A DNA stretch of 64,000 nucleotides from Flammeovirgaceae bacterium BBD 1991-12 (GTDB lineage: Bacteria > Bacteroidota > Bacteroidia > Cytophagales > Cyclobacteriaceae), in the NCBI GenBank assembly GCA_001657315.1, contig LYSV01000018.1, positions 38,647 to 102,646 on the forward strand, given 5' to 3'. Made by a program: the position numbers and the translations under genes. The notes below the pieces were generated by a model, which was given only the letters and a program-made list of their open reading frames with translations, was not told the DNA's origin and did not search any database. Position 1 is the stretch's first letter. Every line of letters begins with the position of its first letter. Positions 44,747-52,374 of this stretch are shown here, in pieces.

Positions 44747-44977
44747 GTGAGTAAGCACAGGATCAGCAACAACCTTAGAAAACTTCGCTTCCATCACAAT
44801 GAAATGACCCAGCAGCAACTGGCTGACAAGGTAGGCGTAACCAGACAGACTATTGCTGCTATTGAAAAGGGAAAGTATTCCCCATCCCTCGAACTGGCTT
44901 TCAGGATGGCGCAGATTTTCAATGTACCCCTGGAAGAAGTGTTTTCCTACGATAATGGAAGGGTGGGTGAACGATAG
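44747..44977 (+). CDS. Short Xre/Cro-type HTH transcriptional regulator
   Basis: 76 residues, GTG start one base after the preceding stop codon. It is essentially one HTH_3 domain: ISNNLRKLRFHHNEMTQQQL, ADKVGVTRQTIAAIEKGKYS, then PSLELAFRMAQIFNVPLEEV. There is no ligand or dimerisation domain beyond this. With the membrane protein upstream it forms a translationally coupled pair. It may bind the palindrome at 44206-44225 and regulate the pair itself. Confidence 0.92.
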   Translation: MSKHRISNNLRKLRFHHNEMTQQQLADKVGVTRQTIAAIEKGKYSPSLELAFRMAQIFNVPLEEVFSYDNGRVGER

Positions 44978-45001
44978 ATTAAAACTTTGAAGGATCTCAA
45001 A

Positions 45002-45220
45002 ATGAATGTATTAATATTTAAGACCAATGTAAACACGCACCAAAAGGCGAGTGACCTTAAGCGCATCTTTGACCATCATCCTGATGTGGGGGTTTGGTCT
45101 GTTGATATGGAAGATGTGGATAAAGTGCTGAGAATTGAAGCTACGGACGACTTGTCTGAAAATGAAGTCATTCAATTGATCAGGCCTCACGGGATCTCCT
45201 GTGAGGTATTACCGGATTAA
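45002..45220 (+). CDS. Small protein of HMA-like (ferredoxin-fold) type
   Basis: 72 residues from the ATG at 45002 (an in-frame TTG at 44987 is possible). The pattern beta (MNVLIFKTNV), helix (HQKASDLKRIFDHH), beta (GVWSVDMED), beta (KVLRIEATDD), helix (SENEVIQLIRPHG), beta (SCEVLPD) matches the heavy-metal-associated ferredoxin-like fold. The metal-binding CxxC is absent, so metal transport is unlikely. It lies 24 bases after the HTH gene and 14 before the oxidoreductase gene. Confidence 0.7.
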   Translation: MNVLIFKTNVNTHQKASDLKRIFDHHPDVGVWSVDMEDVDKVLRIEATDDLSENEVIQLIRPHGISCEVLPD

Positions 45221-45234
45221 CTGCAAACAGAGCT

Positions 45235-46206
45235 GTGAAAGTCGCGCTATGGACAAAATACGGACCCCCTGAAGTGCTTGAGCTTCGGGAAGTGGAAGCA
45301 CCTGTTCCGCAAGATGACGAGGTGCTGATACAGGTGCATACAGCTACGGTTACCGCCGGCGATTGTGAGATGCGGAGATTTGATCTTCCTGCCTGGATCT
45401 GGCTTCCTGTACGGTTATACATGGGTATCATAAAACCGAGGATAAGCTCGTTGGGACAGGAGCTGGCAGGAGAAATAGTAGCTGTAGGTAAGGATGTAAC
45501 GGAATTTAAACCCGGTGACCAGGTATTTGCAGATACCGGCATGTCCATGGGAGCCTACGCCGGGTACCGGTGTCTTTCCGTTCGCCGGCCAATTGTCATC
45601 AAACCGGACAGTGTGAGCTATGAAGCAGTTGCCACCATTCCTACTGGGGGCATCAATGCACTGCACTTTTTGAGAAAAGCGGATGTAAAGGCCGGTGAAA
45701 AAGTACTGATCAATGGAGCGGCAGGAAGTATAGGTACATATGCCGTACAGCTTGCTACCTTTTACGGAGCGCATGTTACTGCCGTGGATCATACAAGTAA
45801 ATTGGATGTGTTGCGTTCCCTCGGAGCACATGAGGTTATCGACTATACCAAAGAAGACTTCACTAAAAACAAAGAGACCTATGATGTCATTATTGACATT
45901 GTGGGTACGGGTTCATTCACACGCAGTGTACGCTCGCTGAATGAACGGGGTCGCTATTTTTTGGGTAACCCCAGGCTTTCCGGGATGATCCGGGGACTGT
46001 GGACTTCCATGACCACCAGTAAGAAGGTATTGTTTGAGCTGGCCGGTTTTAACAGGAAAGATGCTGCCTATCTGTCGGGACTCATGCAGGAGGGTACTAT
46101 AAAAGCCGTCATCGACAAGCGGTATCCGCTGGAGGAAATACGCAAAGCCCACAGCTATGTGGAAGAGGGGTTAAAATGTGGTAACGTAATCATAAATGTA
46201 AGCTGA
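45235..46206 (+). CDS. NAD(P)H-quinone oxidoreductase-like MDR family dehydrogenase, copy 1
   Basis: 323 residues, GTG start at 45235. The N-terminal GroES-like part reads KYGPPEVLELREVEAPVPQD; the Rossmann part has INGAAGSIGTYAVQLA, a GxGxxG-type motif for NAD(P)H. The Cys and His ligands of the catalytic zinc in true alcohol dehydrogenases are missing, so it belongs to the zinc-independent quinone or enone reductase branch. Its stop codon overlaps the start of the second copy by one base. Both copies share SLGAHEVIDYTKEDFT-like segments, pointing to duplication. Likely reduces quinones or activated alkenes in the cytoplasm. Confidence 0.88.
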   Translation: MKVALWTKYGPPEVLELREVEAPVPQDDEVLIQVHTATVTAGDCEMRRFDLPAWIWLPVRLYMGIIKPRISSLGQELAGEIVAVGKDVTEFKPGDQVFADTGMSMGAYAGYRCLSVRRPIVIKPDSVSYEAVATIPTGGINALHFLRKADVKAGEKVLINGAAGSIGTYAVQLATFYGAHVTAVDHTSKLDVLRSLGAHEVIDYTKEDFTKNKETYDVIIDIVGTGSFTRSVRSLNERGRYFLGNPRLSGMIRGLWTSMTTSKKVLFELAGFNRKDAAYLSGLMQEGTIKAVIDKRYPLEEIRKAHSYVEEGLKCGNVIINVS

Positions 46207-47195
46207 TGAAAGCAATCGTATACCACAACTACGGTCCTGTCAGCAATCTCACCATAGAAGAGATAGCAAAGCCGGCCCCCGGGGACAATGAGGTTTTAAT
46301 AAAGGTACAGGCAGCCGCGGTGAATTCATGGGACTGGGATCTGCTCAAAGGCACACCTTTCATTGTACGTCTGGCAGGAGGCGGACTAGTGGGGCCTAAG
46401 CGGAAAATACTGGGATGTGATGTGGCTGGCACAGTGGAAGCCACAGGCCGGAGTGTGAAACGCCTTCAGCCGGGTGATGAGGTGGTTGGCGATGTTTCCG
46501 GATGCCATTGGGGGACATTCGCTGAGTACGTTTGTGCTGATGAAAAAGTACTGGCAATGAAACCGGCTGATCTCAGCTTTGAGGAAGCAGCTGCCGTACC
46601 ACAGGCAGGTGTATTGGCGTGGCAGGGGCTTTTGAAATACGGTACCATTGCAAAAGACAGTAAGGTGCTGATCAATGGCGCCGGTGGTGGGGTAGGTACT
46701 TTTGCCATTCAGATCGCCAAAATGTACGGAGCACAGGTAACTGCAGTGGATCATCTGGCCAAACTTGAAATGCTACGATCATTGGGCGCTGATCACGTTA
46801 TTGACTATACACAGGAAGATTTTACCCAAAACAATCAGCAGTATGACCTTATTCTTGATGTGATGGTCCGTCACTCCAGCGGAGACTACAGACGTGTTCT
46901 TGGTGATGCCGGAAAGCTGGTCATGATAGGTGGTAATATACCCCGGGTGTTTCGAATAGCGCTGGGACAATCATTAAATCCTTTCCGTGGCAGGAAGAAG
47001 CTGGGCATTCTGGCTCACCAACCTGACCGTCAGGATCTGGAAGCTCTTATGGAACTCATGGTAGCTGGAAAGGTAAAGCCGGTCATTGACCGTATCTATC
47101 CTTTAAGTCAGGTGCCTGAAGCAGTGCAGTACATTGGAGACGGACATGCAAAAGGAAAGCTCATCATTAGTCTGGATAATAAAGCTGACCTATGA
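46206..47195 (+). CDS. NAD(P)H-quinone oxidoreductase-like MDR family dehydrogenase, copy 2
   Basis: 329 residues. N-terminus YHNYGPVSNLTIEEIAKPAP; cofactor motif INGAGGGVGTFAIQIAKMYG; then VTAVDHLAKLEMLRSLGADH and VIDYTQEDFTQNNQQYDLI, similar to copy 1. No zinc ligands, so zinc-independent. It overlaps copy 1 by one base at its start and the cyclase gene by four bases at its end, so all three must be translated from one message. The C-terminus KPVIDRIYPLSQVPEAVQY is usual for these reductases. Confidence 0.9.
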   Translation: MKAIVYHNYGPVSNLTIEEIAKPAPGDNEVLIKVQAAAVNSWDWDLLKGTPFIVRLAGGGLVGPKRKILGCDVAGTVEATGRSVKRLQPGDEVVGDVSGCHWGTFAEYVCADEKVLAMKPADLSFEEAAAVPQAGVLAWQGLLKYGTIAKDSKVLINGAGGGVGTFAIQIAKMYGAQVTAVDHLAKLEMLRSLGADHVIDYTQEDFTQNNQQYDLILDVMVRHSSGDYRRVLGDAGKLVMIGGNIPRVFRIALGQSLNPFRGRKKLGILAHQPDRQDLEALMELMVAGKVKPVIDRIYPLSQVPEAVQYIGDGHAKGKLIISLDNKADL

Positions 47196-48238
47196 TACTT
47201 AAAAACAGACAGGATTGGAAAATCATCAGGGACTACAGCATTGGCTGGACGGTCGCCTTTGTCTTTCTATCTATTGTCAGAGGAGTGGGTACAATAGAAA
47301 TGGGTTCCGTTCAATTCGAATTCCACACAAGCATCCTTGTTTCACTGATCTTTGGTATATTCTTTGGCAGCATCTCAGGTTATGTAAGGATTGTTACGGA
47401 GGAAAGGGCCTACAGGAGGATGTCCATTCAAAGGTTACTGGCGCTGAGGTTTGGCTTTGCGGTAGTGTTCCTTACCGTACTTATCCTGGTATCATACGTC
47501 ATGTGCCGGTTGTTTTTCGGGGTGACGATAGGGCTGATGGAGTTTGCGTTCGAACCGGGAAGTCTGGCCATCTACTTTTACATTCTCTCGGTGGATGTTT
47601 TTATGGTAATGCTCAGGCAGGTAAACCTTATGTTGGGAGACAATAACCTACTAAAGCTTTTGAAAGGTGAATTTTATACACCCAGGGAAGAAGAACGGAT
47701 CTTTATGTTCCTTGATCTTCAGTCGTCAACCCAACTGGCAGAAAAGCTCGGCCACATCAGATACAGCATGCTTATTCAGGATTGTTTCAATGATCTGGGG
47801 GTAGTAACGGAAAATGAGGCCGACATATACCAGTATGTAGGTGATGAAGTGATCCTGACGTGGAAGCTGCGGCAAGGCTTAAAGAACCAGAATTGCCTTG
47901 ACGCTTATTTTAATTTCAGACGAAAACTGACTGAAAAACAAAGGTATTACCTTCAGAAATACAACTGTGCTCCCTTTTTCAAGGCCGGGATGAATTCGGG
48001 GGTGGTCACGGTAACAGAGGTAGGTAAATATAAAAAGGAGATCGCCTACCATGGCGATACGATCAATACAGCCGCCAGAATTCAGGACAAATGCAATGAA
48101 TTCAATCAGGAGTTGCTGATCTCCAAATGCCTGAGGGATCAGTTGAACGGAAACAGGTATAGGTTTGATCAACTTGGAGGCGTAGTGCTACGGGGTAAGG
48201 AGAAGGAGGTGCCTATGTATGCGGTTGTGAAGGCCTGA
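47192..48238 (+). CDS. Membrane-bound class III adenylate/guanylate cyclase
   Basis: 348 residues. Four hydrophobic segments (about 16-35, 46-64, 87-106, 124-142) form an N-terminal membrane domain. The cyclase domain runs from about 165 to 345. Metal-binding aspartates are Asp175 in FMFLDLQSST and Asp218 in YQYVGDEV; the catalytic Asn/Arg pair lies in HGDTINTAARIQD. The set is complete, so the protein should be active and make cAMP or cGMP. Base specificity cannot be assigned by eye. Start ATGA overlaps the oxidoreductase stop codon, which links cyclic nucleotide signalling to those redox enzymes in one operon. Confidence 0.9.
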   Translation: MILKNRQDWKIIRDYSIGWTVAFVFLSIVRGVGTIEMGSVQFEFHTSILVSLIFGIFFGSISGYVRIVTEERAYRRMSIQRLLALRFGFAVVFLTVLILVSYVMCRLFFGVTIGLMEFAFEPGSLAIYFYILSVDVFMVMLRQVNLMLGDNNLLKLLKGEFYTPREEERIFMFLDLQSSTQLAEKLGHIRYSMLIQDCFNDLGVVTENEADIYQYVGDEVILTWKLRQGLKNQNCLDAYFNFRRKLTEKQRYYLQKYNCAPFFKAGMNSGVVTVTEVGKYKKEIAYHGDTINTAARIQDKCNEFNQELLISKCLRDQLNGNRYRFDQLGGVVLRGKEKEVPMYAVVKA

Positions 48239-48369
48239 TAAGCTTCGGAGCAATCTTCATTAAACTCACTTATGGTATAATGAAATGAATGAAATATTCA
48301 ATCCATTAATCCGTTATACCTCAAAGTTTTACCAGGACACCAATAAACAAAGCCCTGATTTCGTTAACT

Positions 48370-49785
48370 TTGGCACCACGTTACCGCTTTTCGATATTGG
48401 CACTGTTGGCGTGCATTACAGCAGGTACTTCAGGTCAGGCACAGATAGACAAGCGACGGTTCAGGGAAAAAGGTCTTCAGTTTTCTTTGGTGCCGGGGAT
48501 CAGTACCAACGGTATCCATTCAGGGTGGTACTTCAATAAGTTCTCCTTCAATTTGTTTTCAGGGATTTCCGCCGGTTCCCGTCATGTTGAGGTGGCGGGG
48601 ATCACTAACGTTAGCCTGTTTTCCGGTACCGGTATTCAGATAGGAGGAATTGCCAATATCGTTGGCGCCAACAGTTTCATTAACCTGAGCCTCGGTGAAG
48701 AGCGTGAGTTGATGAAGGAAGAACTGGACAAGCCTTTGATGCACGGCATTCAGATCTCAGGAGTGGTGAATCTGGTGAGGAATAACGTTTCCGGTATTCA
48801 GACCAGCGGTGGCTTTAACATATCCTATGGTTCCATGACCGGGCTACAATTGGCAGGCCTGGGAAATATAGTAAATCGCGACCTGATCGGAGTACAGATG
48901 GCCGGGGCATACAATGTAGCGAGTCAGTCCGCTTCCGGGATGCAACTGGCATTACTTGCCAATATAACCCGAGGACCGATGGCAGGTATACAGTTTGGGA
49001 TGTTTAATCAGAACTCCGGAATGCCCGGTAAAAGAACCAATCCGCCTACGAGGGCTAGGAGCCTGCAACTAGGGCTGTTCAACCTGTCCAAAAATATGGC
49101 AGGTACCCAGATCGGACTGATCAATTACGCAAAGGAAATGTCAGGCACCCAGATCGGGGTCATAAATATTTTCCGTACCGCACCGGTGAAAAAGGCCTCG
49201 AAAAATGGTGTACCCATCGGCATTCTGAACTTTGGCTCGAAGGGTCATTTTACAAGGTTTTCGTACAACGATCAGTTCGTGTACAACATCGAGCGGTCCA
49301 CGGGTAACTGTTCCAATTGCTCAGATACCCAGTATGGACAGCCGATCCATGACCGGTACCAGAAGTTCAACCAGAACAGTATAATACTTAGTTACAATCC
49401 TTCGTCAAGGCAGGAAGACCATGGCTACTGGGCGCTGGGTTGGAGATTTGAACGGCTGATGTATGTAAAATATACGATGTTCCCTAAAAGAAACGGACCG
49501 CAAAACGGCGCTCATTTCCTGTCATGGGGTGCGGGAGTTCAGCATATCAACTGGTCCCGGGAGATCAATTCCGAGCTAAGCCTCGTCACCTCAGTGCAGG
49601 GGAGCTTTGGAAGGAGATATAATCTCTTCGGTCCCCGATATCTGTACATTACAGCCCGGTTCAATAGTCATTTTTATCAAAACACAGCCTTTGAGATCAC
49701 CCCGCCACTGCTGCTGTGGCAGAACGATGGTAACAGGTTGAAATATACTATCTGGTTTGGTTATACGCTGGGTATTCAGGTTTGA
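48370..49785 (+). CDS. Surface or outer-membrane protein with LA_2272-type repeats
   Basis: 471 residues, TTG start giving the signal peptide MAPRYRFSILALLACITAGT ending GQAQ. From about 90 to 290 it is built of repeats of roughly 20 residues with the pattern G(I/L)Q(I/L/T)xG(x)xN, for example GIQIGGIANI, GIQISGVVNL, GIQTSGGFNI, GLQLAGLGNI, GVQMAGAYNV and GTQIGLINYA. This resembles the LA_2272 surface repeat family and would stack as a beta-structure. The C-terminal third (from about 320) reads as beta-barrel-like strands (ALGWRFERLMYVKYTMF, YIWFGYTLGIQV-type ending). It is likely outer-membrane located; function unknown. Confidence 0.78.
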   Translation: MAPRYRFSILALLACITAGTSGQAQIDKRRFREKGLQFSLVPGISTNGIHSGWYFNKFSFNLFSGISAGSRHVEVAGITNVSLFSGTGIQIGGIANIVGANSFINLSLGEERELMKEELDKPLMHGIQISGVVNLVRNNVSGIQTSGGFNISYGSMTGLQLAGLGNIVNRDLIGVQMAGAYNVASQSASGMQLALLANITRGPMAGIQFGMFNQNSGMPGKRTNPPTRARSLQLGLFNLSKNMAGTQIGLINYAKEMSGTQIGVINIFRTAPVKKASKNGVPIGILNFGSKGHFTRFSYNDQFVYNIERSTGNCSNCSDTQYGQPIHDRYQKFNQNSIILSYNPSSRQEDHGYWALGWRFERLMYVKYTMFPKRNGPQNGAHFLSWGAGVQHINWSREINSELSLVTSVQGSFGRRYNLFGPRYLYITARFNSHFYQNTAFEITPPLLLWQNDGNRLKYTIWFGYTLGIQV

Positions 49786-49880
49786 GTCGTTGATAAATTC
49801 AATGTGGCCCTAAACTGACGCGGATTCTCCAGACGACTGGCGTGGGTTTTCCAAACCCGTACCCGAAAGACGATCAGGAA

Positions 49881-50948
49881 TTATTTCTCATCGGGGTTAA
49901 TCCAAAGGTGACTGAACCAATGCCATTGACCTTGGCTGTCAGGCACAGTGATGGTATATAATGTTCTTCTTCTGTGGGCTATTGATTTTACAGGGCTGAC
50001 GATGAGGGTAACCAATCCGTTTTCGCTTTGCATCTGCTCCATTTCACATTCATTACCCTGGATGAAGCATTGTAGTTGATCCAGCCGTAGGTCGGTTCCA
50101 TCAAATTTTAATTGTAGTGTAGGCTTTGTTTTTCCTTCTGGCAGAAGAAATGAACCCGGGTTTACCCGGTTCACGCGTAGTGCCTTCATTTCGGCTTTGC
50201 CGGCAAATTGATCCAGGCCGGCATAGGCTTCGGACATGGGAAATCGTGGACACTGCATAAGGTTTGTGCCTGCATAGATCACCCCTGAGTTTTGGGCAGC
50301 TGCCGCCTTAAACCCGAGCTTCTCTATAACTTCCCTCATTTTAGTGTCCAGCTCCCCGTAAGGATAGGCAAAGACCGTTGGCATGGTACCCGTGTTTTCT
50401 TTCAGCAGTTGCTGTGCAAGCGTCACTTCATTTTCGAAGGCGATATACCTTTCATCCTCCGGCTGATTTAAGAACCATGCATGCGAATGGGTATGATTGC
50501 CGATCTCTATCCCGTATTTCTGCGCCTCTTTGATTTCATTCCATCCCATATAGTCGTTGCCCCCTACGGTTTCCGTATTGACGAACAGTGTAGCGGGGAA
50601 CCCGAATTTCTTTAATAGGGGCAAGGCATTTTTGTAGAAGCTGGCGAACCCGTCATCTACGGTGATCACCGCCGTTTTGCGATACTCTTTATTGGATTTG
50701 AGATAATCAATGGCATCTGAAAGTGACAACACCTGAAAATCATGGGCTTTCAACCAGGTGAGATGCGCTTCAAAATCTTTCCGTGAAATATTGGTCGAAG
50801 AGTACCGACTGTCACCAAAGCGGTGGTAAATAAAACAAACCACTTCTTTTTTGTTATCATGAACCTCATGATTGTCTCTTTGTTTTTCATTTCCGGCGCC
50901 GCAGGCGGCCAACTGCAGAACTATGATGATGATAACGGATTTCCTCAT
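49881..50948 (-). CDS. Polysaccharide deacetylase family lipoprotein
   Basis: 355 residues with a lipoprotein signal (LQLAAC, Cys16). The NodB fold shows motif 1 as TVDDG (96-100, catalytic Asp and metal Asp), motif 2 as NHTHSH (151-156, metal histidines) and motif 3 as YPYGE. A C-terminal beta-rich extension (about 245-355) is of unknown role. It should remove N- or O-acetyl groups from a polysaccharide such as peptidoglycan, chitin-like or exopolysaccharide chains in the envelope. It lies next to a glucosaminidase-type lipoprotein on the same strand (57 bases), so the two may act on the same polymer. Confidence 0.92.
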   Translation of the reverse strand: MRKSVIIIIVLQLAACGAGNEKQRDNHEVHDNKKEVVCFIYHRFGDSRYSSTNISRKDFEAHLTWLKAHDFQVLSLSDAIDYLKSNKEYRKTAVITVDDGFASFYKNALPLLKKFGFPATLFVNTETVGGNDYMGWNEIKEAQKYGIEIGNHTHSHAWFLNQPEDERYIAFENEVTLAQQLLKENTGTMPTVFAYPYGELDTKMREVIEKLGFKAAAAQNSGVIYAGTNLMQCPRFPMSEAYAGLDQFAGKAEMKALRVNRVNPGSFLLPEGKTKPTLQLKFDGTDLRLDQLQCFIQGNECEMEQMQSENGLVTLIVSPVKSIAHRRRTLYTITVPDSQGQWHWFSHLWINPDEK

Positions 50949-51005
50949 ACAAAATAATTTCGTATTGGTTTATACAATAACAATAGCCCATCACTACACG
51001 AGCAA

Positions 51006-51809
51006 CTATTCTTCCACAAAATAACCTGGATCTAGCTGGAAGTGATCGTATCGCGTCAGATCATTCTGATCAATGATGAGTTTCAACTGATTTATATAGG
51101 CCTTTCCTCTTTGTGAATAATACTTCAGATGAGGTAGCAACTGACCAACCTCCTGCGACTGCACTTTGGCTCTTCTGAATGCACGATAGGCATGGGCCCG
51201 GCCGATCATGACAAAGTAATCCTCAATGGATCCGGAAATATCCGTGTACCTACGCAGGTAAACACCAGACTCATTGGCTGGCATCCTTGGTTCACCTGCT
51301 GTGTATGACCAGATCCCGAATAGATTATTGCCTTCCTTAAAAAACCTTGATGAGCCCCACCCACTTTCGACAGCAGCCTGTGCCAGCGTGATGCTGTTGG
51401 GGTGGGTGGTCATCCGGTTCAGGAGATCTGTAATGTCTGAGGCTCTAAAGCGCAGCTTCTGGTTTAAATAGAAAGTCGAATCCATCTCAGACCAGCTTTC
51501 ATTTTCGGAAAGCTCCATGACCTGCTTCCGTTCCAGGGCCATATGATGTCTGGCAATGAGTACGGCCGGCAATACAATAGCAATGAATTTTTCCTTGAAT
51601 TCCCTGACTGTTAATTTACCGAGATCCGGAATATTTTGATAAAGTACAGGCGACACGAGGGAATCGTTGAGGGGAAGGACCTCATCCACATTAGTAATTG
51701 AAATGATCTTTGGTTTTAAGACTTTTTCTTTTTCAATGCACGCGCTTAAAAGCAAAGAAAGCGCTGCAAGAAAGTATACCGTTGCCAATGGCTTAATTCG
51801 GTCCTGCAT
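51006..51809 (-). CDS. Glucosaminidase-domain lipoprotein (Bax-like, GH73 type)
   Basis: 267 residues, lipobox LLLSAC with Cys24. The domain from about 120 to 240 reads TLAQAAVESGWGSSRFFKEG, with Glu148 as probable catalytic acid, then NNLFGIWSY and YFVMIGRAHAYRAFR, the signature of Bax/GH73 N-acetylglucosaminidases that cleave peptidoglycan glycan strands. It is upstream of the deacetylase on the same strand and divergent from the BlaI/M56-M23 pair. Confidence 0.9.
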   Translation of the reverse strand: MQDRIKPLATVYFLAALSLLLSACIEKEKVLKPKIISITNVDEVLPLNDSLVSPVLYQNIPDLGKLTVREFKEKFIAIVLPAVLIARHHMALERKQVMELSENESWSEMDSTFYLNQKLRFRASDITDLLNRMTTHPNSITLAQAAVESGWGSSRFFKEGNNLFGIWSYTAGEPRMPANESGVYLRRYTDISGSIEDYFVMIGRAHAYRAFRRAKVQSQEVGQLLPHLKYYSQRGKAYINQLKLIIDQNDLTRYDHFQLDPGYFVEE

Positions 51810-51949
51810 AGGAGGTTAAAAGTCAGGATTTTTTTGAAACCGTACAATGATTGGCGTTATGGGCTTCCGGGTTCGATAAAGATTGTAAGGAATGATGTGC
51901 CTGATGAGGTCAGGGAATAGTTGGGAGCAGTGCCTTTTCATATTTTTAT

Positions 51950-51998
51950 TTATAACTATAAAAATAATTTTATAATTATAAATATAATCATACATTTG
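51950..51998 (+). promoter_or_regulatory. Candidate BlaI operator and -7 box
   Basis: TTATAACTATAA (51950-51961) and the perfect palindrome TTATAATTATAA (51970-51981) lie 20 bases centre to centre, two helical turns. TACATTTG (51991-51998) matches the -7 consensus but stands only four bases before the ATG at 52003, so transcription might begin at or very near the start codon. Confidence 0.6.
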
Positions 51999-52002
51999 AA
52001 GC

Positions 52003-52374
52003 ATGAAAGAACTAACGACCGCTGAAGAACAGATCATGCAGGTACTGTGGAAGCTCGGGAAAGGTTTTTTAAAAGACATAGTAAATGCCATGCCTGAGCC
52101 ACGACCGGCATACCCCACAGTGTCAACAGTGATCAGGGTTTTGGTCAGGAAAAAATTCATTGGTCACAATACCTATGGCAAAGTGAATGAATATTTCCCG
52201 CTCATAAGAAAGGAAGATTACTTCAAGAGACATTTCAAACGAATCGTTAGCGACTTTTTTGGTAATTCATGGCAGGGCTTTGCCTCTTTCTTTGCCGACT
52301 CAGATCTCACACTACGGGAACTCGAGCAGATCAGATCGGAGATTGACAAACAAATTCAAAAAAAACAACAATGA
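52003..52374 (+). CDS. BlaI/MecI/CopY family transcriptional repressor
   Basis: 123 residues. Winged helix opening LTTAEEQIMQVLWKLGKGFL with the recognition part YPTVSTVIRVLVRKKFIGHN; the C-terminal helical part (about 75-120) would dimerise and contain the site where such repressors are cut. Overlapping ATGA coupling to the M56 protease gene is the classic arrangement: the membrane protease senses an envelope signal and leads to cleavage of the repressor. Palindromes upstream of its start are candidate binding sites, so it probably represses itself and the protease. Confidence 0.93.
   Translation: MKELTTAEEQIMQVLWKLGKGFLKDIVNAMPEPRPAYPTVSTVIRVLVRKKFIGHNTYGKVNEYFPLIRKEDYFKRHFKRIVSDFFGNSWQGFASFFADSDLTLRELEQIRSEIDKQIQKKQQ

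Noticed and set aside
48285..48539. Alternative 84-codon frame before the repeat-rich surface protein
   Set aside because: It overlaps the signal peptide and repeats of the real gene in a different frame and has no export or domain features.
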